In this document: positions 1 through 7,573 of the stretch, piece by piece
How the letters are laid out: each line of letters opens with the position of its first letter
Position numbering within the stretch: the stretch's first letter is position 1
NCBI GenBank assembly: GCA_046593925.1
Contig: JBKJQN010000082.1
Coordinates: 1 to 64,000, forward strand
Length of the DNA stretch: 64,000 nucleotides
Reading direction: 5' to 3'
Origin: JAYVYM01 sp046593925
GTDB taxonomy: Bacteria > Actinomycetota > Actinomycetes > Mycobacteriales > SCTD01
Notes under the pieces: model-generated
What the model was told of the DNA's origin: nothing
Seen by the model: only the letters and a program-made list of their open reading frames with translations
Databases searched by the model: none
Position numbers and translations under genes: made by a program

Positions 1-51
1 TTCGGCGTCATCGACCCGCAGTTCAAGCGCGACGTCTCGTATTACGCCGAA
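1..51. other. Inverted 51-bp segment flanked by 8-bp inverted repeat
   Basis: Read on the plus strand, 1-51 encodes FGVIDPQFKRDVSYYAE, the family-typical continuation of the UPF0182 protein, although that gene is on the minus strand. The 8-mer TTCGGCGT at 1-8 is the exact inverted complement of 44-51. Flipping the block restores RTDFGVIDPQFKRDVSYY in frame. The minus-strand reading as given stays open but loses the conserved motif. This is either a fold-back chimera at a contig end or a small real inversion. Confidence 0.8.
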
Positions 52-483
52 GTCGGTCCGGTTGCGCCACAGCAGCCAGGTCTGCCAGCGGCCGGCGGCC
101 GAAAGACCGGCGAAGAGGCCAAAGACGCTGGAGCCCAGCAGCAGCAGCGGCACCAGGTAGGGCTCGACCCCAACACGATACCGCTCGAGGTTCTGCTGCT
201 CCAGGCTCATCGGCCGGAACGGCGGCCGCACCCGGTACGCCACGGTGATGTTGGCCCCGACGATCGTGGCCATCAGCACGCCGAAGCCCACGAACAGCAG
301 CAGCTTGGTGGTCAGAACCGTCGTGAACACGGTGCTCGCGTTGACATTGCGAAACCACAGCAGGTCGGTGTAGAGCGAGATGCCGACGCCCCCCAGCACC
401 AGCACCGCCACGACGCCGATCAGCGCGGGTGCAAGCAGGCGGGGACGGGCGGGCAGCCCCGCCCGGGAGATGCGGACGGCCAC
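1..483 (-). CDS. UPF0182 family membrane protein, N-terminal part
   Basis: This is the N-terminal part of a large UPF0182 (COG1615) integral membrane protein of unknown function, cut by the window edge. About 144 residues read normally. They show a hydrophobic helix near residues 16-36, the family segment YTDLLWFRNV, a second membrane segment near 52-83 and a third near 109-129, ending in LLWRNRTDFG. The GTG at 481-483 is chosen because GGAGAGA lies nine bases upstream of it; a GTG at 490-492 is possible but too close to that site. The last 51 bases at the window edge are inverted relative to the expected reading (separate entry). In mycobacteria the same family sits beside the Lon-like PDZ protease, as here. 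Confidence 0.85.
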   Translation of the reverse strand, partial: MAVRISRAGLPARPRLLAPALIGVVAVLVLGGVGISLYTDLLWFRNVNASTVFTTVLTTKLLLFVGFGVLMATIVGANITVAYRVRPPFRPMSLEQQNLERYRVGVEPYLVPLLLLGSSVFGLFAGLSAAGRWQTWLLWRNRTDFGVIRDVALELRVDDAE

Positions 484-581
484 GCGGCTCACTCTCTCCA
501 GGCCGGGTGCTCGATGCTCCCAGTCGCTACAGCCAACCCTGCCACAGCCGGGCCGGTTCCCCCTGCGGGACACTGCGCGCC

Positions 582-1085
582 ATGAGCGCTTTGCAAGCTG
601 TGGTCGGCGAGGTCGAGTCCCACGTGGCGGAGGCCGGCTGGGACCAGCCGCCACAGCTGTTCGCGCTGGTGGACACCGAGCAGCTGCTACGGGCCGAGCC
701 ACAGCTCGCGACGACGATGGGCATCGTCCCCGGGCAGCCCGGCTCATTGACGCCGGTGGCCCAGGAGGCGCTCGCCGACGCGCCGCTCGACGAGGCACTC
801 GCGCAGGTGGTCTTCGGCGACGCGGTGCTCGGCGTCGTGCTCGCGCACGAGGTGCTGGTCCTGCCGCCGTCGGCCGAGGTGGCGCTGGACGAACTCGATG
901 CCGAGCGGGCCGCCGCTCACCCCGAGGCCCGGGAAGTACGGATGGTCGTCGGTGTCGTCCGCGACGGGACCAGGGCGGCGGTGCTCCGGCTGCGGGCGAC
1001 CGGGGACGGGCTGGACGAGCGGGTCACCGGTCCCGACCTCGCACCGGCGCTCGCCGAGGCGCTGCTCGCGACCCTCAGCGACTGA
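582..1085 (+). CDS. PPA1309 family protein
   Basis: This 167-residue soluble protein resembles the actinobacterial PPA1309 family, whose function is unknown. It begins with an Ala/Glu-rich helix and carries a central HEVLVLPPSAEVALDEL stretch and the segment VRDGTRAAVLRLR, which I associate with the family. It has no signal peptide, membrane segment or metal motif. The ATG follows a CGCGC stretch without a strong ribosome site. It converges on the Lon-like PDZ protease gene, with only a shared hairpin between them. That neighbour relation is typical of the family in actinobacteria, but the role stays unknown. Confidence 0.8.
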   Translation: MSALQAVVGEVESHVAEAGWDQPPQLFALVDTEQLLRAEPQLATTMGIVPGQPGSLTPVAQEALADAPLDEALAQVVFGDAVLGVVLAHEVLVLPPSAEVALDELDAERAAAHPEAREVRMVVGVVRDGTRAAVLRLRATGDGLDERVTGPDLAPALAEALLATLSD

Positions 1086-1113
1086 CCGGCTGCGCAGTCA
1101 GGAGCAGCCGGTC
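1084..1113. terminator. Convergent hairpin terminator
   Basis: A perfect 10-bp stem (GACCGGCTGC paired with GCAGCCGGTC, ten-base loop) lies between two convergent genes and overlaps both stop regions. There is no U-tract, as is common in GC-rich actinobacteria, so bidirectional termination is an inference. Confidence 0.55.
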
Positions 1114-2186
1114 GGGGTGCCCCCGCTGCGCTCCAGGTCCAGCGCCCGGCGGGCCTCGTCCAACGTCGACACCTTGATCAGCTGTAGCCCGTCCGGCCGG
1201 TTGGCCGCCGCGTCGGCGCAGTTCGCAGCCGGCACCAGGAACACCGTCGCGCCTTTGCCGCGGGCCCCCCGCAGCTTCTGCTGGATGCCGCCGATGGGCT
1301 GCACGGCGCCGTCCGGCGTGATCTCACCGGTGCCGGCGACGTACGCCCCGCCGGTGAGTGAGCCCGGTTCGAGCTTGTCGACGATGCCGAGCGCGAACAT
1401 CAGCCCGGCGCTGGGACCGCCGACGTCCTTCAGGGCGATCTTCACGGTGAAGGGGTAGCGGATGCCGGTCGCCACGCCGATCAGCGGCCGGGGCGGGGAG
1501 TCCGTCGACCCGGTCGTGACGAGCGTGGCCTCGGCGGTCTGCCCGTCGCGGCGGTAGCCGATCCGGACGTCCGCGCCGACCGCCCGCTCACCGATCATCG
1601 TGCGCAGTTGCGCGGGCCCGGTGACGGGGCTGCCGTCCACACTGGTGAGCACATCGTCCTTGCGCAGGACGCCGACGGCCGGCGAGGCAGCCGACACCTC
1701 GGCCACGGTGACCTCGATGGGGATCCCGAGCGCGGTCAGCGCAGCCGTGGTGGCCGCGTCCTGCGACTGCACCATCTGTCGGGTGTTCTCCGCCTCGACC
1801 TGCGCGTCGCTCTGCCCGGGGGGGAAGACCAGCTCGCGCGGGACCACGGCCTCGTCACGCCGCGCCCAGCCGACCAGCGCCTCGGCGAGGGACAGGTCCG
1901 AGCGCACTCCGACGGTCGTGAGGTCCAGGTGCCCCGTGTCGGGGAAGCTCTGGCGGCCCTGCACGTCGATGACGGGCGTCCCGTCGCTGTCGCCGAGGGT
2001 GTTGAAGGTCGGACCGGGCCCCAGGGCGACGTACGGCACCCGCGCGACGAGCGCACCCACGAGCAGCGCCACGGCGAGCAGGGTCGACAGCAGCAGGGTC
2101 AGGGTGCGCCGGGACACAACGGGCACGCTAGTGGGAGTCGAGGGGGCCGACCGGGCCGCGCCACGCGTCAGGGCGTGCCGACCCAC
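1098..2186 (-). CDS. YlbL-like PDZ / Lon (S16) serine protease
   Basis: This 362-residue membrane-anchored protease has one N-terminal transmembrane helix (about residues 29-49), a PDZ domain (about 150-220) and a C-terminal S16 Lon-type domain. The catalytic serine is Ser259 in DVGGPSAGLMF, and the likely partner lysine is Lys304 in GGIQQKLRG. It lacks an AAA+ domain, so it acts without the ATPase of true Lon. It is the counterpart of Rv3194c-type proteins beside the UPF0182 gene. The GTG start at 2186 overlaps the moaE stop, implying coupling; an internal GTG after residue 20 is an alternative because the first residues look low-complexity. Confidence 0.9.
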   Translation of the reverse strand: MGRHALTRGAARSAPSTPTSVPVVSRRTLTLLLSTLLAVALLVGALVARVPYVALGPGPTFNTLGDSDGTPVIDVQGRQSFPDTGHLDLTTVGVRSDLSLAEALVGWARRDEAVVPRELVFPPGQSDAQVEAENTRQMVQSQDAATTAALTALGIPIEVTVAEVSAASPAVGVLRKDDVLTSVDGSPVTGPAQLRTMIGERAVGADVRIGYRRDGQTAEATLVTTGSTDSPPRPLIGVATGIRYPFTVKIALKDVGGPSAGLMFALGIVDKLEPGSLTGGAYVAGTGEITPDGAVQPIGGIQQKLRGARGKGATVFLVPAANCADAAANRPDGLQLIKVSTLDEARRALDLERSGGTPTGCS

Positions 2187-2596
2187 TGTTCGTCGCCCTC
2201 GCGGAACACCTGCCGCTTCCAGACCGGCACCGTCGCCTTGAGGTCGTCGATCAGCCGGCGGGCCGCCTCGAATGCCTGCCCACGGTGCGGCGCAGACGCC
2301 GCCACCACGACCGCGATGTCCCCGACAGCGAGCCGACCGGTGCGGTGCACCGCCGCAAGACCGAGCACCGGGAGGTCGTCGGCGACAGCCTTCGCGACCC
2401 GCTCGAGGGCCGCCACAGCGTCGGGATGGGCGACGTACTCCAACTCGAGCACGTCGCGCCCACCATCGCTGTCGCGCACGACGCCCGTGAAGGACACGAC
2501 ACCGCCCGCACCGGGGTCCTCGACGGCCGCGAGCACCTCCTGCACCGACAGCGGGTTGTCGCGCAGGGCCAGCAGGCGCAGGACGGGACGGGTCAC
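2168..2596 (-). CDS. moaE: Molybdopterin synthase catalytic subunit MoaE
   Basis: MoaE inserts the dithiolene sulfurs into precursor Z (cPMP) to form molybdopterin, working with thiocarboxylated MoaD. The 142-residue length is normal. Signature parts are VVSFTGVVRD near residue 33, HRTGRL at 84-89, SAPHRGQAF near 101-109, and the catalytic lysine region DDLKATVPVWKRQ (Lys120 and Lys127) followed by EQWVG at the C-terminus. No moaD or other early Moco gene lies nearby; moeZ, the sulfur carrier activator, is 36 kb away in this window. It overlaps the downstream protease gene by 19 bp. Confidence 0.93.
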   Translation of the reverse strand: MTRPVLRLLALRDNPLSVQEVLAAVEDPGAGGVVSFTGVVRDSDGGRDVLELEYVAHPDAVAALERVAKAVADDLPVLGLAAVHRTGRLAVGDIAVVVAASAPHRGQAFEAARRLIDDLKATVPVWKRQVFREGDEQWVGTP

Positions 2597-2685
2597 GGGA
2601 CGCAGACTATTGCCGCTGCCACCAACCTCGGCCTCGTGAGCGACGCGCTGCGGGGGATCGTGCGTCGCGGCAGCGGCTCGGTCGT

Positions 2686-3195
2686 GGCGTGGCGCACATG
2701 GTGCTGCCGTCCGCGCAGGTCATGGACGTTGCAGAGATCGCCAGGGTCACGTTCACAAGCCCGGACCGGGTTCCGGGACATGATCCACAACTTCAACGAC
2801 GGGCGGGTTCGACGCCCTGCCACCGAAGTACGGCGGCGGTCGGCCGCCGACGTTCACCCTGCCGGCCGCCGACGTTCACCTTGCCCCAGCGGCAGCAGAT
2901 CAGGAAGATCGCGCTGGCCGGACCGGCTGATCACGGTCTGCCGTTCTCCGACCTGGACTTCGAGGCCAAGAAGAACCGGGTCCTGGGGCTGTACTCGATC
3001 GCCGGCGGCACCGCCGAGCCCGGCCCGGGCGACCCGACCGTCGTCATGTGCTCCGACGAGTCCGCCGCTACATCGCCTGGCGGAACCGGCACGCCGCCAG
3101 CCACTCCCGGCTCCGCGACGTCGTCGCCAGAGCCGAAACCATCAGGAGGAAGAGGTTGCATGACGCGGCACCAGGTCGCGCGGACGCGGGGCTAG
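2686..3195 (+). pseudogene. IS630-family transposase relic with internal deletions
   Basis: Three short blocks match what I know of IS630 transposases, in order but in shifting frames. First comes an N-terminal helix-turn-helix block with SAQVMDVAEIARVTFTSPDRV. A middle block has PPTFTLPQRQQIRKIAL, then DFEAKKNRVLGLYSIA and PTVVMCSDE. A C-terminal block encodes RRYIAWRNRHAASHSRL at about 3060-3125. The sequences between HGLPFS and DFEAKK, and nearly all of the catalytic DDE core after MCSDE, are missing. Frameshifts separate the first and middle blocks. No terminal inverted repeats or TA duplications were recognised, so the element is long dead. Confidence 0.8.
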
Positions 3196-3225
3196 CGTGG
3201 CGGGCATGAGCAGCGCAGGTCGGCC

Positions 3226-4623
3226 ATGACCCGGCCGCCGTTCGGGTTCGGCCCGTCCGGCAGCGACGACGAGTCGGCCGGCTCCGACCCGTTCGGCCTG
3301 GGCGGTCTGCTGGGCGGTGGCGACGTGTTTGCGACGCTGGGAAAGCTGATGTCCTGGACCGGCGGGCCCGTCAACTGGGACCTTGCCACCCAGGTCGCCG
3401 AAAGTGCCGCGCGCGAGGGCGACCGACCGGTGACCGAGCAGGAGCGCCGCGAGATCGTCGAGGCCTGCCGGCTGGCCGACCTCTGGCTGGACCCGGTGAC
3501 GTCGCTGGCCGCCGGCGGCGCAGAAGCCCGTGCCTGGACCCGTACCGGCTGGCTGACCTCGACGCTGCCTGCCTGGCGCCAGCTCGTCGACCCGGTGGCG
3601 GCGCGGGTCGTCGCCGCGATGGGCGGGGCCCTCGAGCAGGGTCTGTCCGACGGCGTGCTTGGCGACGGGACCGGCGAGGTGGCCCTGCCCCCCGAGATCA
3701 CCGCAGGGCTGCCGCCGGAGATGGCCGCCATGCTCGGCGGCATGTCGGCGGGTGACCTCGGCGGCGCCATGAGGGGCGTCATGGGGCAGGTCGGCGGGCT
3801 GGTGTTCGGCGCGCAGATCGGGCAGGCGCTCGGAGCCCTGGCGGGCGAGGTGCTCGGTGTCACCGACATCGGGCTGCCGCTCGGCGACGCCGGGCGGGCG
3901 GCCCTGCTGCCGGCCAACGTGGCCGCCTTCGGCGAAGGGCTCGAGGTGCCGCTGGAGGAGGTGCGCCTGTACCTGGCGCTACGGGAGTCGGCCCACCAGC
4001 GGTTGTTCGCCCATGTGCCGTGGCTCCGGGCGCACCTGTACGACGCCGTCGACGCCTACGCCCGCGGCATCGAGGTCGACCCGCAGGCGATCGAGCGGGC
4101 CGTCGGCTCGTTCGACCCGGCCGACCCCGAGAGCTTGCAGCGCGCGATGGGTGAGGGAATGTTCGACCTGAAGCCCACGCCCGCGCAGGAGGCCGCGCTG
4201 GCCCGCCTCGAGACCGCGCTCGCGCTGGTCGAGGGCTGGGTCGACGCGGTCGTCGAGCAGGCCTCCGGCAGCCTGCCGTCCGCGGTGCAGCTGCGTGAGA
4301 CGGTGCGCCGCCGCCGGGCGACGGGTGGGCCCGGCGAGCAGACCTTCGCGGCGCTGGTCGGCCTGCAGCTGCGGCCGCGTCGGCTGCGCGAGGCCGCTGC
4401 CCTCTGGACCGCCGTGGCTCAGGCCCGTGGCCAGCAGGGCCGCGACGCACTGTGGGCGCACCCCGACCTGCTGCCGGGACCGGGCGACCTCGACGACCCC
4501 ACCGCCTTCATCGCCGGCGGTGGCACCGACTGGGACGCCGGCCTTGCCGCCCTCGACAAAGACCTCGACGGCCGGCTCGACGACGACGAGGGCGGTTCCG
4601 GGGACGTCCCGCCTGCCACCTGA
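3226..4623 (+). CDS. Zinc-dependent metalloprotease-like protein (Zincin_2 / DUF2342)
   Basis: This 465-residue protein belongs to the actinobacterial Zincin_2 family. It has a Gly-rich N-terminus with repeated FGLGGLLGG, a Met/Gly-rich middle (about residues 165-205) and the conserved LRESAHQRLF segment near residue 250. In this family that segment carries the presumed zinc and catalytic residues (Glu and His), followed by VPWLRAHLYDAVDAYARG. The ATG is preceded by GGTCGGCC and no perfect ribosome site. In mycobacteria the homologue (Rv3195 type) lies in the same gene block, between the Lon-like protease and the UbiB-like kinase. Substrates are unknown. Confidence 0.85.
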   Translation: MTRPPFGFGPSGSDDESAGSDPFGLGGLLGGGDVFATLGKLMSWTGGPVNWDLATQVAESAAREGDRPVTEQERREIVEACRLADLWLDPVTSLAAGGAEARAWTRTGWLTSTLPAWRQLVDPVAARVVAAMGGALEQGLSDGVLGDGTGEVALPPEITAGLPPEMAAMLGGMSAGDLGGAMRGVMGQVGGLVFGAQIGQALGALAGEVLGVTDIGLPLGDAGRAALLPANVAAFGEGLEVPLEEVRLYLALRESAHQRLFAHVPWLRAHLYDAVDAYARGIEVDPQAIERAVGSFDPADPESLQRAMGEGMFDLKPTPAQEAALARLETALALVEGWVDAVVEQASGSLPSAVQLRETVRRRRATGGPGEQTFAALVGLQLRPRRLREAAALWTAVAQARGQQGRDALWAHPDLLPGPGDLDDPTAFIAGGGTDWDAGLAALDKDLDGRLDDDEGGSGDVPPAT

Positions 4624-4704
4624 GGCCGGCCGCCGACCGTTGCGTACGTACGAGTTCCTGCGCACAGGCTGTGCACCATCCAGGCGCAGGTGGTGAGCGG
4701 TGAA

Positions 4705-4820
4705 GTGCCACGGTCCACACAACCGTCCACAGGCGCCTATACCGGCCATCCACAGGGACACGCCCCGGCGTCCACACCGCGCCCACATCGGCGTCCACAG
4801 GCCTCGTTGACCGTCGCCAC
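4705..4820. promoter_or_regulatory. Regularly spaced TCCACA array in intergenic DNA
   Basis: Five TCCACA hexamers start at 4714, 4726, 4749, 4771 and 4794, with a near-copy GCCACA at 4815. From 4726 on, spacing is 23, 22, 23 and 21 bases, about two helical turns. The hexamer is the core of actinobacterial DnaA boxes (TTGTCCACA) but flanks vary. Apart from this array and the hairpin at 4845-4911, the 320-base gap between two convergent genes holds nothing recognisable. Confidence 0.45.
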
Positions 4821-4844
4821 AGCGTTGCCTAACGTGCTTCTCAA

Positions 4845-4911
4845 CGGAGCCCCCGGGCCCCGGGACCGCGCGGAAGGGGAAGCCGAGCGGGACCGGGGAC
4901 CGGGGGCTCCG
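4845..4911. terminator. Long-loop inverted repeat between convergent genes
   Basis: CGGAGCCCCCGG at 4845-4856 pairs perfectly with CCGGGGGCTCCG at 4900-4911. The 43 bases between are themselves GC-rich and self-complementary (GGGCCC). It lies between convergent 3' ends, which suits a bidirectional terminator. Confidence 0.5.
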
Positions 4912-4946
4912 TGATGAGTGGGGGTCGATGACCCCGAGCTACCGGT

Positions 4947-5747
4947 TCAGCGGCCGGTGAACACGGCTGGCCGGCGCTCCTTTCTGGCTTGTAGGCCCTC
5001 CTGCAGGTCGCCGGTGGCGAGGGTCATCGGTTGAACGACCGACTCCCACTGCAACGCGTCGGCGAAGCTCGCGTGGCCGCCCCGCGACAGAGCGACCTTG
5101 TGCAGGCGCTGGGCGACCGGCGCGCCGGCGGCGACCATCCGGGCGCGCTCCATCGTCCGGCTCAGCAGCTCCCCGTCGGAGAAGACGTCGGTGGCCAGGC
5201 CGAGCCGGACCATCTCGCGGGCGTCGCAGACCCGGCCGGTGAGCAGCAGCTCGCGGGCCTGCGCCAGGCCGACGACCTCCGGCAGCAGCCACGTACTGGC
5301 CATCCCGGCGTGCATCCCGAGCTGCGCGAACGGCACGCTGAAGCGGGCCGACGTGCCCGCGTACCGGATGTCGCAGGACAACGCCATGATTGCGCCGGCG
5401 CCGACAGCAGGGCCGTTGATGGCCGCGATCGAGGGCACGTCGAGGCCGCCGAGCGACAGCCAGGTCTCGTAGAACGGCAGCATCCGGTCACGCAGCTCAT
5501 CGACGGTGGCGTCGGGCTCGGACGCCAGCCATCCGACGTCGCCGCCGGCGCAGAAGGCCTTCCCGGCGCCCGTCACGACGACGCACCGCACACTGCGGTC
5601 GCCGCGCAGCTCGGACACCACCGCCGCCCAGGCCGCTGTGAGCTCGTCCTTCATCGCGTTACGGACATCGGGCAGATCCAGCGTGAGTGTCACGATGCCG
5701 GCGTCGGGGCCGGTGGTGGAACGCTCGACACGCAGAGGTCCGGACAC
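4947..5747 (-). CDS. Enoyl-CoA hydratase/isomerase family protein
   Basis: This 266-residue crotonase-fold enzyme is expected to act on CoA thioesters in the cytosol. The first oxyanion loop is seen as KAFCAGGDVGWL (about residues 63-74) and the second as INGPAVGAGAIMALSCD (about 109-125). The usual second catalytic acid of enoyl-CoA hydratases is not obvious after LGMHAG, so hydratase activity cannot be assumed; isomerase or other crotonase chemistry is possible. Length is normal. It is transcribed divergently from the small zinc-ribbon gene at 5933, and no fatty-acid genes adjoin it, so the substrate is unassigned. Confidence 0.85.
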   Translation of the reverse strand: MSGPLRVERSTTGPDAGIVTLTLDLPDVRNAMKDELTAAWAAVVSELRGDRSVRCVVVTGAGKAFCAGGDVGWLASEPDATVDELRDRMLPFYETWLSLGGLDVPSIAAINGPAVGAGAIMALSCDIRYAGTSARFSVPFAQLGMHAGMASTWLLPEVVGLAQARELLLTGRVCDAREMVRLGLATDVFSDGELLSRTMERARMVAAGAPVAQRLHKVALSRGGHASFADALQWESVVQPMTLATGDLQEGLQARKERRPAVFTGR

Positions 5748-5932
5748 GGCTGCTCCAGGGGTTCGGGGACGGGGCGGCCGACGGTACCGAGCGCCGGGCT
5801 GGCGGCTCCCCCGGCCGCGCCAGCGCTGTCAGGGGCTGCCCGGAGGCTAGGGTGATCCGCTCAGACCGTGACACCACTCGGCGTCACGGAGCCAGCGGGG
5901 CTGGCCCCCGAACAGACAGAGGGAGGCCCGCG

Positions 5933-6085
5933 ATGGCCGAGAGCTACAACGGCTACTGCGTCAAGTGCAAGGAGAAGCGGGACTTCGACGGCGAGGTAAA
6001 GGTCAGCGAGTCGGGCCGCCGGATGGCCCAGGGCCCCTGCCCGGTGTGTGGCACCAAGATGAACCGGATCCTCGGCAAGGCCTGA
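5933..6085 (+). CDS. Small zinc-ribbon protein (DUF5679-like)
   Basis: This 50-residue protein has two Cys pairs, CVKCKEK near residue 9 and CPVCGTKM near residue 36, spaced as a zinc ribbon. It resembles the short DUF5679 proteins common in actinobacteria, whose role is unknown. The ATG is well placed behind GGGAGG. It is monocistronic and converges on a DUF4177 gene with a strong hairpin between. Confidence 0.85.
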   Translation: MAESYNGYCVKCKEKRDFDGEVKVSESGRRMAQGPCPVCGTKMNRILGKA

Positions 6086-6098
6086 CGCACCCGCGTCG

Positions 6099-6135
6099 GC
6101 GCAGCGGGGCGGTCCCCCGGGCCGCCCTGCTGCGC
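6099..6135. terminator. Bidirectional hairpin terminator
   Basis: A 14-bp stem (GCGCAGCGGGGCGG with CCGCCCTGCTGCGC, one G-U pair, nine-base loop) lies between convergent DUF5679-like and DUF4177 genes. No U-tract is present. Confidence 0.65.
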
Positions 6136-6165
6136 ATGCGCCAGGCTCATCGGTACTCGCCCGGG

Positions 6166-6378
6166 TCAGCCGAGCGGGCGCTCCAGGGTGACGAGCACAC
6201 CGTCGACGCCGCCCGGCCCGACCCGGCCTTTCACCTCCACCGCCGTGACGGCCTTGAGCTGCCAGCCGTCCTCGGCGTGCTCGTTCAGGACGTCCTGCAG
6301 CTTGTTGCCCGACATCTTGCCGCCGAGCATCCCCTCGCGGAGCTCGACAACTTTGTACTCGTACCGCTGGGTGCTCAT
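6166..6378 (-). CDS. DUF4177 domain protein
   Basis: This 70-residue protein starts MSTQRYEYKVVELRE and contains NEHAEDGWQLKAV, the core of DUF4177, a short beta-rich domain of unknown function found widely in bacteria and phages. The ATG at 6378 gives the standard domain length; the open frame runs on upstream, but nothing conserved lies there. Upstream and divergent is the ThiF-like gene, and the shared promoter region carries three TGTGGA motifs. Confidence 0.85.
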   Translation of the reverse strand: MSTQRYEYKVVELREGMLGGKMSGNKLQDVLNEHAEDGWQLKAVTAVEVKGRVGPGGVDGVLVTLERPLG

Positions 6379-6406
6379 GACCCGCACCCTGCCACCGCGG
6401 CCCGGC

Positions 6407-6458
6407 TGTGGACAGCGACGCCGGGTGTGGACAGCCGACCCGGCCCCTCGTATGTGGA
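6407..6458. promoter_or_regulatory. DnaA-box-like TGTGGA cluster in divergent promoter region
   Basis: TGTGGACAG occurs twice (from 6407 and 6426), each matching eight of nine bases of the reverse actinobacterial DnaA box TGTGGACAA. TGTGGATGC follows at 6453. They lie between the divergent DUF4177 and ThiF-like genes. DnaA binding is an inference. Confidence 0.35.
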
Positions 6459-6490
6459 TGCCAGCCTCGCGGTCGACCCCGGAGGTGCCT

Positions 6491-7519
6491 GTGCATCCTG
6501 TTCTGTGCCCATCGAGCCGTCGGCTCTGGCGCGACCCGCAGACCCTGCAGCTGGGCCGGGCGGGCGGCCGCGCGGTCGTGCTGGCGGGGCTCGATCCCGA
6601 CGTCCGCGCTGTCCTGGCGCTGCTCGACGGCACCCGGGATCTCGAGGCCGTCGAGAAGGCGGCCGTGGGCGCCGGCTGCCCGGCCGCGCGAGCGGGCGAG
6701 CTGCTCGACCTGTTGCGCGGCGCGGGGCTGGTGGTCGACGCGGCAGAGCGCTGGCCGGCCCACCTGGACGTCGACGCGCGTGGCCGGCTCGCAGCCGATG
6801 TCGCCTCGCTGTCCCTGCTGCACGCCGGAGCCGGGCTGCCAGCCCTCCATCGCCGCGACGCGGCGGCCGTCACGGTCATCGGCGGTGGCCGCGTCGGCGC
6901 GCCGCTGGCCGGCCTGCTGGCCGCCGCCGGCGTGGGCACGGTCGACGTGTCGGACGAAGGCCACGTACGTCCCGACGACACGGCCATCGGCGGCCTGCGC
7001 CCGGCTGACATCGGGCGAGGTCGCGGGCAGGCTGCCCGAGACCGGCTGGCGGAGCTGTCCCCGATGACGCGCAGCGGTCCGGTGCGTCGTCCCGATGTCG
7101 TCGTGCTGGCGCCACCCGCGGCACTCGACGAGAGCGGGGTCGCGGCGCTGCTCCGGGACGGCCTGCCGCACCTGCTGGCCGAGGTGCGCGACACGGTGGG
7201 TGTGGTCGGCCCGATGGTGCTGCCGGGGCGTAGCCCGTGCCTGCACTGCCTCGACCTCACCCGCACGGACCGTGACCCGGACTGGCCGACGCTCGCCGTC
7301 CAGCTGACCCTGCCGGCGCGGGCTGCTCAGGCCTGCGACGCCGTCCTCGCGGCCGCGGTGAGCGCACAGGCGGCGCTGCAGGTCCTGGCCCTGCTCGACG
7401 GTGGTACCCCCGCCGCTGTGGGTGGCTCGCTGGAGCTGGCGCTGCCAGACTGGCGCTGGCGGAGGCGCACCTGGCAGCCGCACGACGCGTGCGGGTGCCG
7501 CTGGCGGGACACCGGGTGA
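6491..7519 (+). CDS. ThiF/E1-like family protein
   Basis: This 342-residue protein resembles ThiF/HesA adenylyltransferases and the related precursor-binding proteins of azoline cyclodehydratases. An N-terminal winged-helix-like region has LDGTRDLEAVEKAA. It is followed by a Rossmann nucleotide loop VTVIGGGRVGAPLAG near residue 127, then a Cys pair CLHC near 247-250 and a C-terminal CGC near 337 that could form the ThiF zinc site. The usual ATP-binding arginine finger and acidic catalytic residues are not clearly present, so adenylation may be lost. GTG at 6491 is chosen for GGAGG five bases upstream. No YcaO or peptide precursor gene is adjacent. The mycobacterial block carries an uncharacterised gene at this place. 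Confidence 0.75.
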   Translation: MHPVLCPSSRRLWRDPQTLQLGRAGGRAVVLAGLDPDVRAVLALLDGTRDLEAVEKAAVGAGCPAARAGELLDLLRGAGLVVDAAERWPAHLDVDARGRLAADVASLSLLHAGAGLPALHRRDAAAVTVIGGGRVGAPLAGLLAAAGVGTVDVSDEGHVRPDDTAIGGLRPADIGRGRGQAARDRLAELSPMTRSGPVRRPDVVVLAPPAALDESGVAALLRDGLPHLLAEVRDTVGVVGPMVLPGRSPCLHCLDLTRTDRDPDWPTLAVQLTLPARAAQACDAVLAAAVSAQAALQVLALLDGGTPAAVGGSLELALPDWRWRRRTWQPHDACGCRWRDTG

Positions 7520-7573
7520 TCCGGCGCGCCCGGCCGCCCCTGGCGCGCGGCGGGGCCTCGACAGCAGCAGACT

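Noticed and set aside
4624..4946. Replication origin suggested by TCCACA boxes
   Set aside because: No dnaA or dnaN gene, no AT-rich unwinding region and incomplete boxes; kept only as a phased motif array.
6491..7519. Azoline (TOMM) peptide biosynthesis locus
   Set aside because: Only a ThiF-like protein is present; no YcaO cyclodehydratase, precursor peptide or exporter is adjacent.
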